Of a stretch of 36,927 nt of DNA, positions 1 to 7,833 are shown piece by piece; the stretch's first letter is position 1; every line of letters starts with the position of its first letter. The position numbers were made by a program, and so were the translations under genes. This DNA is from Marinobacterium iners DSM 11526 (GTDB taxonomy: Bacteria > Pseudomonadota > Gammaproteobacteria > Pseudomonadales > Balneatricaceae). The stretch covers positions 1 to 36,927 of the forward strand of contig NZ_FNRJ01000024.1 in the NCBI RefSeq assembly GCF_900107855.1, written 5' to 3'. The notes beneath the pieces were generated by a model. The model had not been told where the DNA came from. It made no database searches and saw only the letters and a list, made by a program, of their open reading frames with translations.

Positions 1-15
1 CCGTACCGGTTCTGG

Positions 16-531
16 TTAGTGTTTATCCTGGAACAGGATGCGATACACGCCATAGGTGATCATGCCGAACGCGGTGGCCCAGCTCATCACGGCGATGTAC
101 ATCACCACGTAACCGCTGGGCATCCCTAGAAACTCGGTCACGACTCCACGCCCAATCGAACGCTCACCCAGTTCGAAAATGCGCCAGGCCAGAAAATACA
201 GTGAAGAGGACATCACCAACGCGGCAAACAGCGCCAGCACCTTTACAATCACCGATCCCAGAAAGCGATCCAGCAGATCGACCACAATGTGGCCCCCGCG
301 CCAGGTCACTACCGGCATTGCAGCGAACACCATCACCGCCAGACCGATCTCGGTCAGCTCGGTTCCGCCATGCAGCGGGCTGTTGAACAGGTAACGGCCT
401 ATGACATCGACACAGGTCAACGCCATTAGAATAAACAGAACGAGGGAAGCCACTGCTTCGAGGAAAAAGGCCAACCACAAGGCTGGCCCCTTCTCGTCGT
501 AGTGCTCCTTAATCCAGGCACTTACGGACAT
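16..531 (-). CDS. dctQ: TRAP transporter small permease (DctQ family)
   Basis: This 171-residue protein is the small membrane subunit of a tripartite ATP-independent periplasmic transporter. It shows about four hydrophobic segments, roughly at residues 20-42, 60-78, 90-112 and 140-163. The second is preceded by GRYLFNSPLHGGTELTEIG, the typical DctQ stretch around the conserved Asn and Glu. Size and topology are normal for the family. It starts 3 nt after the stop of dctP, so the two are co-transcribed leftwards. The large permease dctM would be expected just beyond the left edge and cannot be seen. Because the unit begins at hpaF, an aromatic acid such as 4-HPA is a plausible substrate, but this is inferred from context only. 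Confidence 0.9.
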   Translation of the reverse strand: MSVSAWIKEHYDEKGPALWLAFFLEAVASLVLFILMALTCVDVIGRYLFNSPLHGGTELTEIGLAVMVFAAMPVVTWRGGHIVVDLLDRFLGSVIVKVLALFAALVMSSSLYFLAWRIFELGERSIGRGVVTEFLGMPSGYVVMYIAVMSWATAFGMITYGVYRILFQDKH

Positions 532-534
532 GGA

Positions 535-1575
535 TCACTCCTGCTTCTGAGCTTCGTACTCGCGTGCGATACTGCGCAACTCTTCCAGAGCGGCACGGGC
601 ATCAACACCACGATCGGAAACACTCTCGATCCAGGCGTCGTCCATACCCTTGATCAACTCATTGAACTCTTGTACCAATGCAGAGTCGGCTGTCAGATCA
701 TTGATCGTTACACCGGCAGCACGGGCCGCTTCAAAGCCCTCTTTATCTGCCTCATCCCAGGCACGACCGGCCAAAGCAGACAGTTTTTCACCGGATACGC
801 TCATAATGGCTTCGGCATCTTTCGGGTCCAACTCTTCCAGGAAGTAAGGGTCGATGAACATGGAGAAGCTGCCCAAATACATGCCACCCGGCAGCACGGT
901 CAGGTTCGGTGCCACTTCAGTCAAACGCAGCGCTTTCTGCTCGGTTACCGGCATGAACACACCATCGATAACACCCTGCTGCATCATTTCATAGACCTTG
1001 GAGCCAGGGGCTGCAACAGGGGTGATGCCGATGCGCTCACCGATTTCGGTCTGCACACCGCCACCGATGCGGATTTTCTTGCCCTTCAGGTCAGCCAGGC
1101 TGTTGATCGGGTCGATGGAGTGAATCTGACCAGGGCCATGTGTCAGCATGGCCAACAGCGTCAGGCCTTCAAATTCGCCTGCATCGGCGAAATATTTTTC
1201 CTGCACACGCCACAGCGCAACAGATGCCGCCTCGGCGCTGACACCCAGACCCGGCTGTTCAACGGCGATCGGCAGTTTGAAGCGACCCGGCACATAGCCG
1301 TGATAACTCCAGCCCGCGTTGATGACGCCATCTTCAACCAGCTGGAAGTAGGTCTTGGGATGCCCGACATCCTGCTCGATCTTGACCTTGACTCGCCCTT
1401 CGGTCGCCTCCTCAACCCACTCGGCCCAAGTCGGCCACACAATGGTGTTCATCGGGTTGCCCGGCGGCTGCCAGGTACCGACAACCAGTGTCGTTTCTGC
1501 GGATGCGCTCGCTGATGCAGCCATCCCCAGTGTCAGGGCAGCAGCGCCCACCAGCGACTTGAAAAAGGTTTTCAT
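535..1575 (-). CDS. dctP: TRAP transporter periplasmic solute-binding protein (DctP family)
   Basis: This 346-residue protein has a clear Sec signal peptide (Lys near the N-terminus, hydrophobic core, cleavage probably after ASASA near residue 26). It then has the DctP fold. The segment LKGKKIRIGGGVQTEIG carries the arginine that normally salt-bridges a carboxylate ligand in this family. A good AGGAG ribosome site precedes the ATG. The gene lies 125 nt downstream of hpaF in the same direction, with dctQ 3 nt further on. Its place in an operon led by a 4-HPA pathway gene, behind a promoter with a candidate HpaR operator, suggests it captures 4-HPA or a related aromatic acid in the periplasm. 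The substrate is inferred. Confidence 0.9.
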   Translation of the reverse strand: MKTFFKSLVGAAALTLGMAASASASAETTLVVGTWQPPGNPMNTIVWPTWAEWVEEATEGRVKVKIEQDVGHPKTYFQLVEDGVINAGWSYHGYVPGRFKLPIAVEQPGLGVSAEAASVALWRVQEKYFADAGEFEGLTLLAMLTHGPGQIHSIDPINSLADLKGKKIRIGGGVQTEIGERIGITPVAAPGSKVYEMMQQGVIDGVFMPVTEQKALRLTEVAPNLTVLPGGMYLGSFSMFIDPYFLEELDPKDAEAIMSVSGEKLSALAGRAWDEADKEGFEAARAAGVTINDLTADSALVQEFNELIKGMDDAWIESVSDRGVDARAALEELRSIAREYEAQKQE

Positions 1576-1700
1576 GGTCTGTCTCCTGAATCTAAAGTCT
1601 GTTGCTCGGAAGTGGTTTAAAGGCCGTTTATCCAGCCAATATCGGGCCTGATACGGTGCTCCGCTCTGGCCACGCTTGTTATGTATTCGCCGGCTGCCGC

Positions 1701-2090
1701 TCAGGATTTGGCGGCAAACAGGGCGTGAATATTGTTCTTATTGAACTTGAGCACAGGGTCAAGCTCAGTCATTTCAAACGAAATCTGGCAGTAACTGTTG
1801 TCAGTGATTGGTTTCATCCAATCGCACAAAATACGAAAGACGTTTTCCGCAACCTCCTGCTTCAGTGCCATATCTCGGCCATGTCCGATCTTCAGGTTCA
1901 GGTTCAGGAACGCAAAGTCCTCACGACCGTCAGCCACCCGAAAATCGTTACAGCGAATGGCACGGCTGCGCACGCCCCCCAGCGGAAAGTGTCCGGTGGA
2001 CACCACATATTCATGCAACGCCTTGAACAGCTCCTGGAACTCCAGTCGATCGTGCAGGTTGCCAGAATACTCAACGATAAAATGGGGCAT
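1701..2090 (-). CDS. hpaF: 5-carboxymethyl-2-hydroxymuconate delta-isomerase
   Basis: This 129-residue cytoplasmic enzyme matches HpaF/CHMI, which isomerises 5-carboxymethyl-2-hydroxymuconate after the HpaE dehydrogenase step. The protein starts MPHFIVEYSGN. After removal of Met, Pro1 is the catalytic base of this tautomerase-superfamily enzyme. The conserved RSRAIRCNDFRVADG and FAFLNLNLKIGHGR stretches are present, and the length fits the family (about 125 residues). The ATG is preceded by GGAG. It is the first gene of a leftward unit with dctP and dctQ, and is divergent from hpaHIGE across a 377-nt control region. This transcriptional link between isomerase and transporter differs from the enterobacterial hpa order. 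Confidence 0.95.
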   Translation of the reverse strand: MPHFIVEYSGNLHDRLEFQELFKALHEYVVSTGHFPLGGVRSRAIRCNDFRVADGREDFAFLNLNLKIGHGRDMALKQEVAENVFRILCDWMKPITDNSYCQISFEMTELDPVLKFNKNNIHALFAAKS

Positions 2091-2169
2091 GGCTCCACTC
2101 CTCCAGATGATGGATGCGCCTGCAGAACCGGACTACATGGAAGTCCCGGCACTACGGCCAAACAGGCGG

Positions 2170-2198
2170 AATCTAATTAACATATTAACTTTTGTCAA
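2170..2198 (-). promoter_or_regulatory. hpaF-dctPQ promoter with candidate HpaR operator in the spacer
   Basis: On the minus strand TTGACA (2198-2193) and TAGATT (2175-2170) are separated by exactly 17 bp, a near-consensus sigma-70 promoter firing towards hpaF. The spacer contains the 12-bp palindrome TTAACATATTAA (2177-2188, plus-strand reading). Related palindromes recur at other hpa promoters in this window. A protein bound there would block RNA polymerase. HpaR is the obvious candidate but binding is inferred. Confidence 0.8.
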
Positions 2199-2362
2199 TA
2201 CGATGACAGTGACACCTGCACAGCTTTTGGGCGCGCCGTGCACAAGAATAGATCCGCCAAAAATCGGCCTGACATTGTCGCAGATAGCGTTATACCTGTG
2301 TGGACAAGTTGCCATGAGGTTCACTCTGTGCACCGCACAATGGCACGAATCAGCGCGAGGTA

Positions 2363-2390
2363 TTGACTTACTTAACATCTTAACTAAAAT
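2363..2390 (+). promoter_or_regulatory. hpaHIG1G2E promoter with candidate HpaR operator in the spacer
   Basis: TTGACT (2363-2368) and TAAAAT (2385-2390) are 16 bp apart and read towards hpaH. Between them lies TTAACATCTTAA (2372-2383), a variant of the palindrome found at the hpaF promoter. The predicted transcript would have a leader of about 70 nt. The 160 bp between the two divergent promoters hold no gene that I can see. Confidence 0.8.
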
Positions 2391-2467
2391 GAATTTCAGA
2401 TAACCTGTGCAGGAAAACATGGCACAGAGCGCGAACAAACCGGACAACAAGAAAGGTGCATCCGAGC

Positions 2468-3271
2468 ATGTTGAATAAAGAGCAGATCCAGGCCGCGGCC
2501 GATCGTCTGTATGAAGCCGAAGTCAACCGCAAGCAGATCCCGGCGCTCACACTGGACCACCCCGATATGAACATGGCTGACGCCTATGCCGTGCAGAAAG
2601 CCTGGGTTGATCGCAAGATCAGTGAAGGACGCAAGGTGATCGGTTACAAAATCGGCCTGACCTCTCGCGCCATGCAGATGTCCTCCAACATCGACGAGCC
2701 AGACTATGGCGTGTTGCTGGACGACATGTTGTTTGATGACGGCGCCACCATCAAGGCATCCGATTTCCTCGACCCGCGTATCGAAGTGGAACTCGCTTTT
2801 GTTCTGAACAAGCCGCTGTTCGGCGAGAACGTCACCATCTTTGATATTATCAACGCAACAGACTACGTCATCCCATCACTGGAACTGATTGCCGCTCGCT
2901 GCCTGCGTACCGACCCGGAAACCGGCTACACTCGAAAGGTGTATGACACCATTTCCGACAATGCAGCCAACGCCGGCATCGTCATGGGTGGACGCCCGAT
3001 CAAGCCGATGGACATCGATCTGCGCTGGGCCGGTTGCATGCTGTACCTGAATGGTCAGATCGAAGAAACCGGCCTTGCCGGCGGCGTACTGGGCAACCCG
3101 CTGAAAGGAATCACCTGGGTATGCAAGCGTTTTGCACCACACGGTATTGGCCTGGAGCCTGGTCAGGTGATTCTGTCCGGTTCCTTTACCCGTCCGGTAC
3201 CGGTCAAGGCCGGCGATACCGTTCACGCCGATTTCGGCTCTTTGGGCGGTGTGACACTGCACTTCGAATAA
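2468..3271 (+). CDS. hpaH: 2-oxo-hept-4-ene-1,7-dioate hydratase
   Basis: This 267-residue protein has the same length as Escherichia coli HpaH. It hydrates 2-oxo-hept-4-ene-1,7-dioate (OHED), giving the substrate of the HpaI aldolase. It belongs to the FAH-fold hydratase/decarboxylase family. The metal-binding Glu-x-Glu is seen in [13 protein letters not shown], and [12 protein letters not shown] and [13 protein letters not shown] are typical. The ATG at 2468 was chosen over an in-frame GTG at 2456 because AAGAAAGG at 2449-2456 is placed correctly for it and the N-terminus MLNKEQIQ then matches the family. It is first in the five-gene unit hpaH-I-G1-G2-E, with short gaps between all genes. 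Confidence 0.96.
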   Translation: MLNKEQIQAAADRLYEAEVNRKQIPALTLDHPDMNMADAYAVQKAWVDRKISEGRKVIGYKIGLTSRAMQMSSNIDEPDYGVLLDDMLFDDGATIKASDFLDPRIEVELAFVLNKPLFGENVTIFDIINATDYVIPSLELIAARCLRTDPETGYTRKVYDTISDNAANAGIVMGGRPIKPMDIDLRWAGCMLYLNGQIEETGLAGGVLGNPLKGITWVCKRFAPHGIGLEPGQVILSGSFTRPVPVKAGDTVHADFGSLGGVTLHFE

Positions 3272-3296
3272 GCTTGTGCCGACAGGAGATCGCAGT

Positions 3297-4103
3297 ATGG
3301 AACTGCCGAAAAACCGCTTCAAGCAGGGTCTGGCCACCGGCGAAACCCAGTACGGCCTGTGGCTGGGTCTGCCGGACAACAGCGCGGCTGAAATCGCCGC
3401 CGTTGCCGGTTTCGACTGGCTGCTGATCGATGGTGAGCATGCACCTTTCGATCTGCGCACCATCATGAGCCACCTGCAGGCGATCGCACCTTATGACACC
3501 GCACCGATCGTGCGCTGCGTTGAAGGCGATACCGCTCTGATCAAGCAGCTGCTCGACATCGGCGTACAGACACTGCTGGTGCCGATGGTTGAAACCGCCG
3601 AGCAGGCGGCCCAGCTGGTACAAGCGGTACGATACCCGCCACAGGGCATTCGTGGCCTGGGCACTTCCCTGGCCCGCGCCGCACGCTGGAACCAGGTGCC
3701 GGGTTACCTGAAAAAGGCCAACGATGAAATCTGCCTGATCGTTCAGGTGGAGACCGCAAGCGCCATGCAGAACCTGGACGTCATTCTGGAAGTAGAAGGT
3801 GTCGACGGCGTATTCATCGGCCCGTCCGACCTGTCTGCCTCCATGGGCTATATCGGTGATGCCGGTAACCCGGTGGTGGTCGAGACCATCAACAAGGGCC
3901 TGAACAAGATTCGCGATGCCGGCAAGTACGCCGGTCTGCTCTGCCTGGACCCGTCCCTGGCAGAGACCTATGTCCAGCAGGGTGCCAACTTCGTGGGTGT
4001 CGGTGTCGACACCATGATTCTGGCCAACGAAACCCGCAAGCTGGCACAGCGCTTCAAACAGGGCGCTCCGGTTGAAGACGAAAAACCTCAGGCCGGCTAT
4101 TAA
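3297..4103 (+). CDS. hpaI: 4-hydroxy-2-oxo-heptane-1,7-dioate aldolase
   Basis: This 268-residue class II (metal-dependent) aldolase splits 4-hydroxy-2-oxo-heptanedioate into pyruvate and succinic semialdehyde, the last committed step of the pathway. LLIDGEHAPFDLRTI near the N-terminus, the metal Glu in VQVETASAMQNL, and the Asp in GVFIGPSDLSASMGY are the HpaI/GarL family signatures. The ATG at 3297 has AGGAG at 3284-3288. An in-frame GTG at 3276 is less likely. The gene follows hpaH by 25 nt and precedes hpaG1 by 29 nt, so it is part of one operon. The product succinic semialdehyde could be taken by the aldehyde dehydrogenase at 16159-17589. Confidence 0.96.
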   Translation: MELPKNRFKQGLATGETQYGLWLGLPDNSAAEIAAVAGFDWLLIDGEHAPFDLRTIMSHLQAIAPYDTAPIVRCVEGDTALIKQLLDIGVQTLLVPMVETAEQAAQLVQAVRYPPQGIRGLGTSLARAARWNQVPGYLKKANDEICLIVQVETASAMQNLDVILEVEGVDGVFIGPSDLSASMGYIGDAGNPVVVETINKGLNKIRDAGKYAGLLCLDPSLAETYVQQGANFVGVGVDTMILANETRKLAQRFKQGAPVEDEKPQAGY

Positions 4104-4132
4104 TTGCCGGTCATAACACGAGAAGGTTAATC

Positions 4133-4801
4133 ATGACTGCAAACACTCTGGTCAACAGCAAGCTGGTCTGTGTCGCCCTGAACGACAAGGCGCAGCTGGC
4201 TGCTCTGGACGCCACATTCAACGACGCTCCCTACAAAAAGCCGCCGACTCAACCGGTTCTGTATTACAAGCCGCGCAATACCTGGAGTGTTGACGGTGCT
4301 GAAGTCGAGTGGGCCAAGGACTTCGACGGCAACGACGTAGCCGAAATGGCCGTGGGCGCCAGCCTCGGCGTGGTGATCGGCAAGGAAACCTGCCGTGTCT
4401 CCGCTGAAGAAGCGCTGCAGTACGTTGGCGGCTATACCGTTGTGGCGGACTATTCACTGCCGGAACAGAGCTACTACCGCCCGGATATCAAGGGCAAGTG
4501 CCTGGACGCATCTGCACCTGTAGGTCCTGAAATCGTTGCCGCTGACAAGATCGCCAACCCGGACGCCCTGACGGTAACTGTCAGCGTTAACGGCGAGCAG
4601 AAAAGCAGCTTCGAGCTGGCCAACATGGAGCGCAGTGTTGCCGAGCTGATCAGCATCATTTCACGCATCATGACCCTGCAGGCAGGCGAAATCATCGCAG
4701 TCGGCTTCGCCGGTGATCGCGTTGCCGTTGCCAAGGGTGACAAGGTAGAAGCAAGCATCGAGGGTGTCGGCACCCTGAACAACACGCTGGGAGGTGCCTG
4801 A
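4133..4801 (+). CDS. hpaG1: HpaG N-terminal-half subunit (OPET decarboxylase/HHDD isomerase)
   Basis: This 222-residue protein aligns with the N-terminal half of bifunctional E. coli HpaG: VCVALNDKAQLAAL, PYKKPPTQPVLYYKPRNT and YRPDIKGKCLDASAPVGP all have close counterparts there. HpaG converts 5-oxo-pent-3-ene-1,2,5-tricarboxylate by decarboxylation and isomerisation. Here the two halves are separate genes, with hpaG2 starting 3 nt after this stop. Where the FAH fold normally has the metal-binding Glu-x-Glu, this subunit reads GASLGVVIGKE, so the site seems degenerate, as in the corresponding half of the fused enzyme. It may be a structural or partner subunit. Which half does which reaction is not settled by the sequence. 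Confidence 0.9.
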   Translation: MTANTLVNSKLVCVALNDKAQLAALDATFNDAPYKKPPTQPVLYYKPRNTWSVDGAEVEWAKDFDGNDVAEMAVGASLGVVIGKETCRVSAEEALQYVGGYTVVADYSLPEQSYYRPDIKGKCLDASAPVGPEIVAADKIANPDALTVTVSVNGEQKSSFELANMERSVAELISIISRIMTLQAGEIIAVGFAGDRVAVAKGDKVEASIEGVGTLNNTLGGA

Positions 4802-4804
4802 GCC

Positions 4805-5587
4805 ATGAGACACGCACGTATCGTATTTGACGGCCGCGAGCTGGACATCGACATTGACGCCAACGATCGCATCACCACATCAGAAGGTGAAGTGCTGAAC
4901 GTGGCGCTGGATTCTGACCAGATCACTTGGCTGCCGCCGGTAAAAGAACCGGGTACCATTTTCGCGCTGGGCATCAACTATGCCGATCACGCGACTGAAC
5001 TGGCGTTCGAGCCGCCGAAAGAGCCGCTGATTTTCATCAAGCATGCCAACACGCTGACCGGCCACAAGCAGGTGAGCTACCGTCCCGACGGCATCGAATA
5101 CCAGCACTACGAGTGCGAGCTGGTAGCGGTGATCGGCAAGAGCGGCAAGAATATCAAGCGTGAAGACGCACTGGACTACGTTGCCGGCTACACTGTCTGC
5201 AATGACTTCGCGATCCGCGACTATCTGGAAAACTACTACCGTCCGAACCTGCGCGTGAAGAGCCGCGATTCTCTGTTGCCGATGGGTCCCTGGATTGTAG
5301 ACACCGCTGATATCCCTGATGCCAACGCGCTGAAACTGACCACCACGGTCAACGGCAAGTTGACTCAGGACGGCTCCACCAAGGACATGATCTTTGATGT
5401 GCCCTTCGTGATCGAATACCTGAGCAAGGTCATGACCCTGAACCCGGGCGACATGATCTGCACCGGCACACCGCACGGTATCGTTGACTGCCAGCCGGGC
5501 GACACCATCGTCTGCAGCATCGAAAATGTCTGCTCCCTCGAGACCCGCATGGTCAGCGAGCAGAAATACTACGGCGACAAATACTAA
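4805..5587 (+). CDS. hpaG2: HpaG C-terminal-half subunit (OPET decarboxylase/HHDD isomerase)
   Basis: This 260-residue FAH-family protein matches the C-terminal half of E. coli HpaG almost continuously: FALGINYADHATEL, VAGYTVCNDFAIRDYL, ENYYRPNLRVKSRDSLLPMG and MTLNPGDMICTGTPHGI. The metal ligands are visible as Glu-x-Glu in HYECELVAVIGK and an Asp in CNDFAIRDY, so this is the metal-competent half. A short N-terminal domain of about 50 residues (starting MRHARIVFDGRELDID) is typical of separate FAH enzymes. It begins 3 nt after hpaG1, implying translational coupling and probably a complex of the two. hpaE follows 18 nt later. Confidence 0.93.
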   Translation: MRHARIVFDGRELDIDIDANDRITTSEGEVLNVALDSDQITWLPPVKEPGTIFALGINYADHATELAFEPPKEPLIFIKHANTLTGHKQVSYRPDGIEYQHYECELVAVIGKSGKNIKREDALDYVAGYTVCNDFAIRDYLENYYRPNLRVKSRDSLLPMGPWIVDTADIPDANALKLTTTVNGKLTQDGSTKDMIFDVPFVIEYLSKVMTLNPGDMICTGTPHGIVDCQPGDTIVCSIENVCSLETRMVSEQKYYGDKY

Positions 5588-5605
5588 GAGCTTCAGGAGA
5601 CTAGA

Positions 5606-7141
5606 ATGAGCGATACACTGGCAACCAATCTGGAACGCGCCCAAAAATACCTGGAGCGCTTCAAGAACAACACCACCGGCCACTACATCAACGGTGAATT
5701 CACCTTGGGTAACGGCGGCAAGGAATACGACAACTACACGCCGACCGACAACAGCTCCATCGGCAAGATCATGGCCGGCTCCGTCGCCGACATGGATGCC
5801 GCCTGTCAGGCCGCTGAAGACGCATTCGAAGCCTGGTCCAACACTCCTGGTGCCGAACGCAAGCGTTTGCTGAACAAGTTTGCCGACCGCCTGGTTGAGC
5901 GTGCTGACGAGATCGCTCTGGTTGAATCCATGGACTGCGGTCAGGCGATCCGCTTCATGAAGCAGGCTGCCATCCGTGGCGCGGCCAACTTCCGCTTCTT
6001 CGCTGACAAGGCTCCGGAAGCGCAGAACGGCCTGGCGCTGCATCAGGACGAGCACACCAACTACACCGTCCGTAAAGCGATCGGTCCGGTCGGTATCATC
6101 ACGCCGTGGAACACGCCGTTTATGCTGTCTACCTGGAAAATCGCACCTGCACTGGCTGCAGGCTGTACCGTGGTACACAAGCCGGCTGAACTGACCCCGC
6201 TGAGCGCCTACATCCTGGCTGAAATCGCCGATGAAGTTCTGCCCAAGGGCGTCTGGAACATGGTAAACGGCTTCGGTGAAGGCGTTGGCAAACGCATGAC
6301 CGAACACCCGGCCATCAAAGCCGTTGCCCTGGTTGGCGAATCTGCAACCGGTTCTCACATCATGCGCCAGGGTGCTGATACTCTGAAGCGTATGCACTTC
6401 GAACTGGGCGGCAAAAACCCGGTTATCGTATTTGACGATGCCGACTTCGAACGCGCCCTGGACGCTGTTGTGTTCATGATCTACAGCCTGAATGGCCAGC
6501 GTTGCACCTCCTCCAGCCGTCTGCTGATCCAGAGCGGTATCCGTGACAAGTTCATGGCAGCCTTGGAACAGCGTGTACGCAACTTGAAGGTTGGTCACTC
6601 TCTGGACCCGAGCACCGAAGTGGGTCCGCTGGTTGCGACCGAGCACTACAACAAGGTACTGAGCTACTTCGACATCGCCAAAGAAGACGGCGCCAATGTT
6701 GCAGTAGGCGGCAAGCGTATCGAAGAAGCCCGTGGCAACATCGACCCGGCCGGTAACTACCTGGAGCCGACTCTGTTCACCGGCGCCGACAACAAGATGC
6801 GCATCGCTCAGGAAGAGATCTTTGGTCCGGTTCTGACCGCTATCAGCTTCGATACCGAAGAGGAAGCAATCGCGATCGCCAACGACACCCAGTACGGTCT
6901 GTCCGGTTACATCTGGACCGAGAACACCGGCCGCGCCATGCGCATGGCCAAGCACGTTGAAGCCGGCATGCTGTGGGTGAACTCCGAAAACAACCGTAAC
7001 CTGCCGTCTCCGTTCGGTGGTATCAAGATGTCCGGCATCGGTCGCGACGGTGGCGACTGGAGCTTCGACTTCTACATGGAAACCAAGAACGTCTGCATCG
7101 CGCACGGTACTCATAAGGTACCGCAGCTCGGCAAAGGCTAA
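5606..7141 (+). CDS. hpaE: 5-carboxymethyl-2-hydroxymuconate semialdehyde dehydrogenase
   Basis: This 511-residue NAD-dependent aldehyde dehydrogenase oxidises the semialdehyde made by HpaD. The general-base Glu lies in FELGGKNP (about residue 266) and the catalytic Cys in [10 protein letters not shown] (about residue 300). [27 protein letters not shown] contains the NAD-binding segment. The C-terminal [20 protein letters not shown] and [11 protein letters not shown] are characteristic of HpaE. It is slightly longer than E. coli HpaE (488). A good AGGAG precedes the ATG. It is the last gene of the rightward unit and is followed by a hairpin candidate terminator at 7169. Confidence 0.96.
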   Translation: MSDTLATNLERAQKYLERFKNNTTGHYINGEFTLGNGGKEYDNYTPTDNSSIGKIMAGSVADMDAACQAAEDAFEAWSNTPGAERKRLLNKFADRLVERADEIALVESMDCGQAIRFMKQAAIRGAANFRFFADKAPEAQNGLALHQDEHTNYTVRKAIGPVGIITPWNTPFMLSTWKIAPALAAGCTVVHKPAELTPLSAYILAEIADEVLPKGVWNMVNGFGEGVGKRMTEHPAIKAVALVGESATGSHIMRQGADTLKRMHFELGGKNPVIVFDDADFERALDAVVFMIYSLNGQRCTSSSRLLIQSGIRDKFMAALEQRVRNLKVGHSLDPSTEVGPLVATEHYNKVLSYFDIAKEDGANVAVGGKRIEEARGNIDPAGNYLEPTLFTGADNKMRIAQEEIFGPVLTAISFDTEEEAIAIANDTQYGLSGYIWTENTGRAMRMAKHVEAGMLWVNSENNRNLPSPFGGIKMSGIGRDGGDWSFDFYMETKNVCIAHGTHKVPQLGKG

Positions 7142-7168
7142 TTTATCTGCTTACCCTGGCAGAACCTG

Positions 7169-7212
7169 CCGGAGGACGTGCACCAGCACGTCGCTCTGGC
7201 CCCGTCCTTTTT
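7169..7212 (+). terminator. Candidate terminator after hpaE
   Basis: A perfect 7-bp stem GACGTGC (7175-7181) / GCACGTC (7186-7192) with loop ACCA is extended by an outer CCGGAG/CTCTGG pairing. Five T residues follow at 7208-7212. The gap between stem and T run is about ten bases, so it is not ideal. It sits 30-70 nt after the hpaE stop, where the hpa unit meets the convergent soxR gene. Confidence 0.5.
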
Positions 7213-7255
7213 AACGCTTGTTAAGAATCCCCAGTTTCAGACCAGCCCCATACAC

Positions 7256-7732
7256 TCAGTCTGAAGGCCGCTCCAACAACACACCACCCGTACCATCTTC
7301 GCCCAGATTGTCATCCGGATTTTTCAACGGGCAATCATCCAGCGACAGACAGCCGCAACCAATGCAGCCTTGGAGCTCATCCCGCAGCCGACGCAAGGTC
7401 TCAATACGCTGATCCAGCGTTTCACGCCAACGCGCAGATGCCTGTTTCCACTGTTCAAGGCTGATCTTGTCACCATATTCATAGCTGCCAAGCGTCTCCC
7501 TGATTTCATCCAGAGGGATACCCGCCCGCTGCGCCACCTTGACGATGGCCAGATAACGCAGCACGGTCGGTGTATAGCGGCGCTGATTGGCATTATTACG
7601 CAGGGAGATAATCAGCCCCTTGGATTCGTAGAAGTGAATCGCCGATACTGCCACGCCGCTACGCCTGGCTACCTCGCCGACACTCAGCTCTCGCTGTGGA
7701 CCCGATTCTTTAGCCAAAGCCCTGCTCCTCAT
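7256..7732 (-). CDS. soxR: Redox-sensing MerR-family regulator SoxR
   Basis: This 158-residue protein has a MerR winged-helix domain ([26 protein letters not shown]), a dimerising helix, and the SoxR [2Fe-2S] ligand motif [12 protein letters not shown] with Cys123, 126, 128 and 134. The C-terminal [12 protein letters not shown] also matches E. coli SoxR. A TTG five codons downstream (7717) is preceded by AGGAG and may be the true start, because the ATG has no ribosome site. SoxR activates promoters with a long 19-bp spacer when its cluster is oxidised. Exactly such a promoter lies before the RND pump (12120-12150). Pump control by SoxR is known from Pseudomonas mexGHI-opmD. Its lodging inside the hpa cluster suggests it senses redox-cycling catechol or quinone products. 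Confidence 0.95.
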   Translation of the reverse strand: MRSRALAKESGPQRELSVGEVARRSGVAVSAIHFYESKGLIISLRNNANQRRYTPTVLRYLAIVKVAQRAGIPLDEIRETLGSYEYGDKISLEQWKQASARWRETLDQRIETLRRLRDELQGCIGCGCLSLDDCPLKNPDDNLGEDGTGGVLLERPSD

Positions 7733-7833
7733 TTATTGTCATAAGCCGCCAGCCAAGAGAGACAGCTCCCTCTGTATATGTCTGAGGGGGTGCCGTTAGC
7801 CGCAAAACGACATCCCTCAACTCTCAAGATAGC

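Noticed and set aside
502-1515. A 337-codon open frame on the plus strand opposite dctP
   Set aside because: The minus strand encodes a clear DctP with signal peptide; the plus-strand product shows no family features.
4880-7114. A 744-codon open frame on the minus strand opposite hpaG2 and hpaE
   Set aside because: It is a shadow of two well-supported genes on the plus strand; its translation has no recognisable domain and no ribosome site.
7783-7819. TGAGGG/CCCTCA hairpin between soxR and the RND gene
   Set aside because: Six base pairs with an interrupted inner stem and no T run on either strand; too weak to call a terminator.
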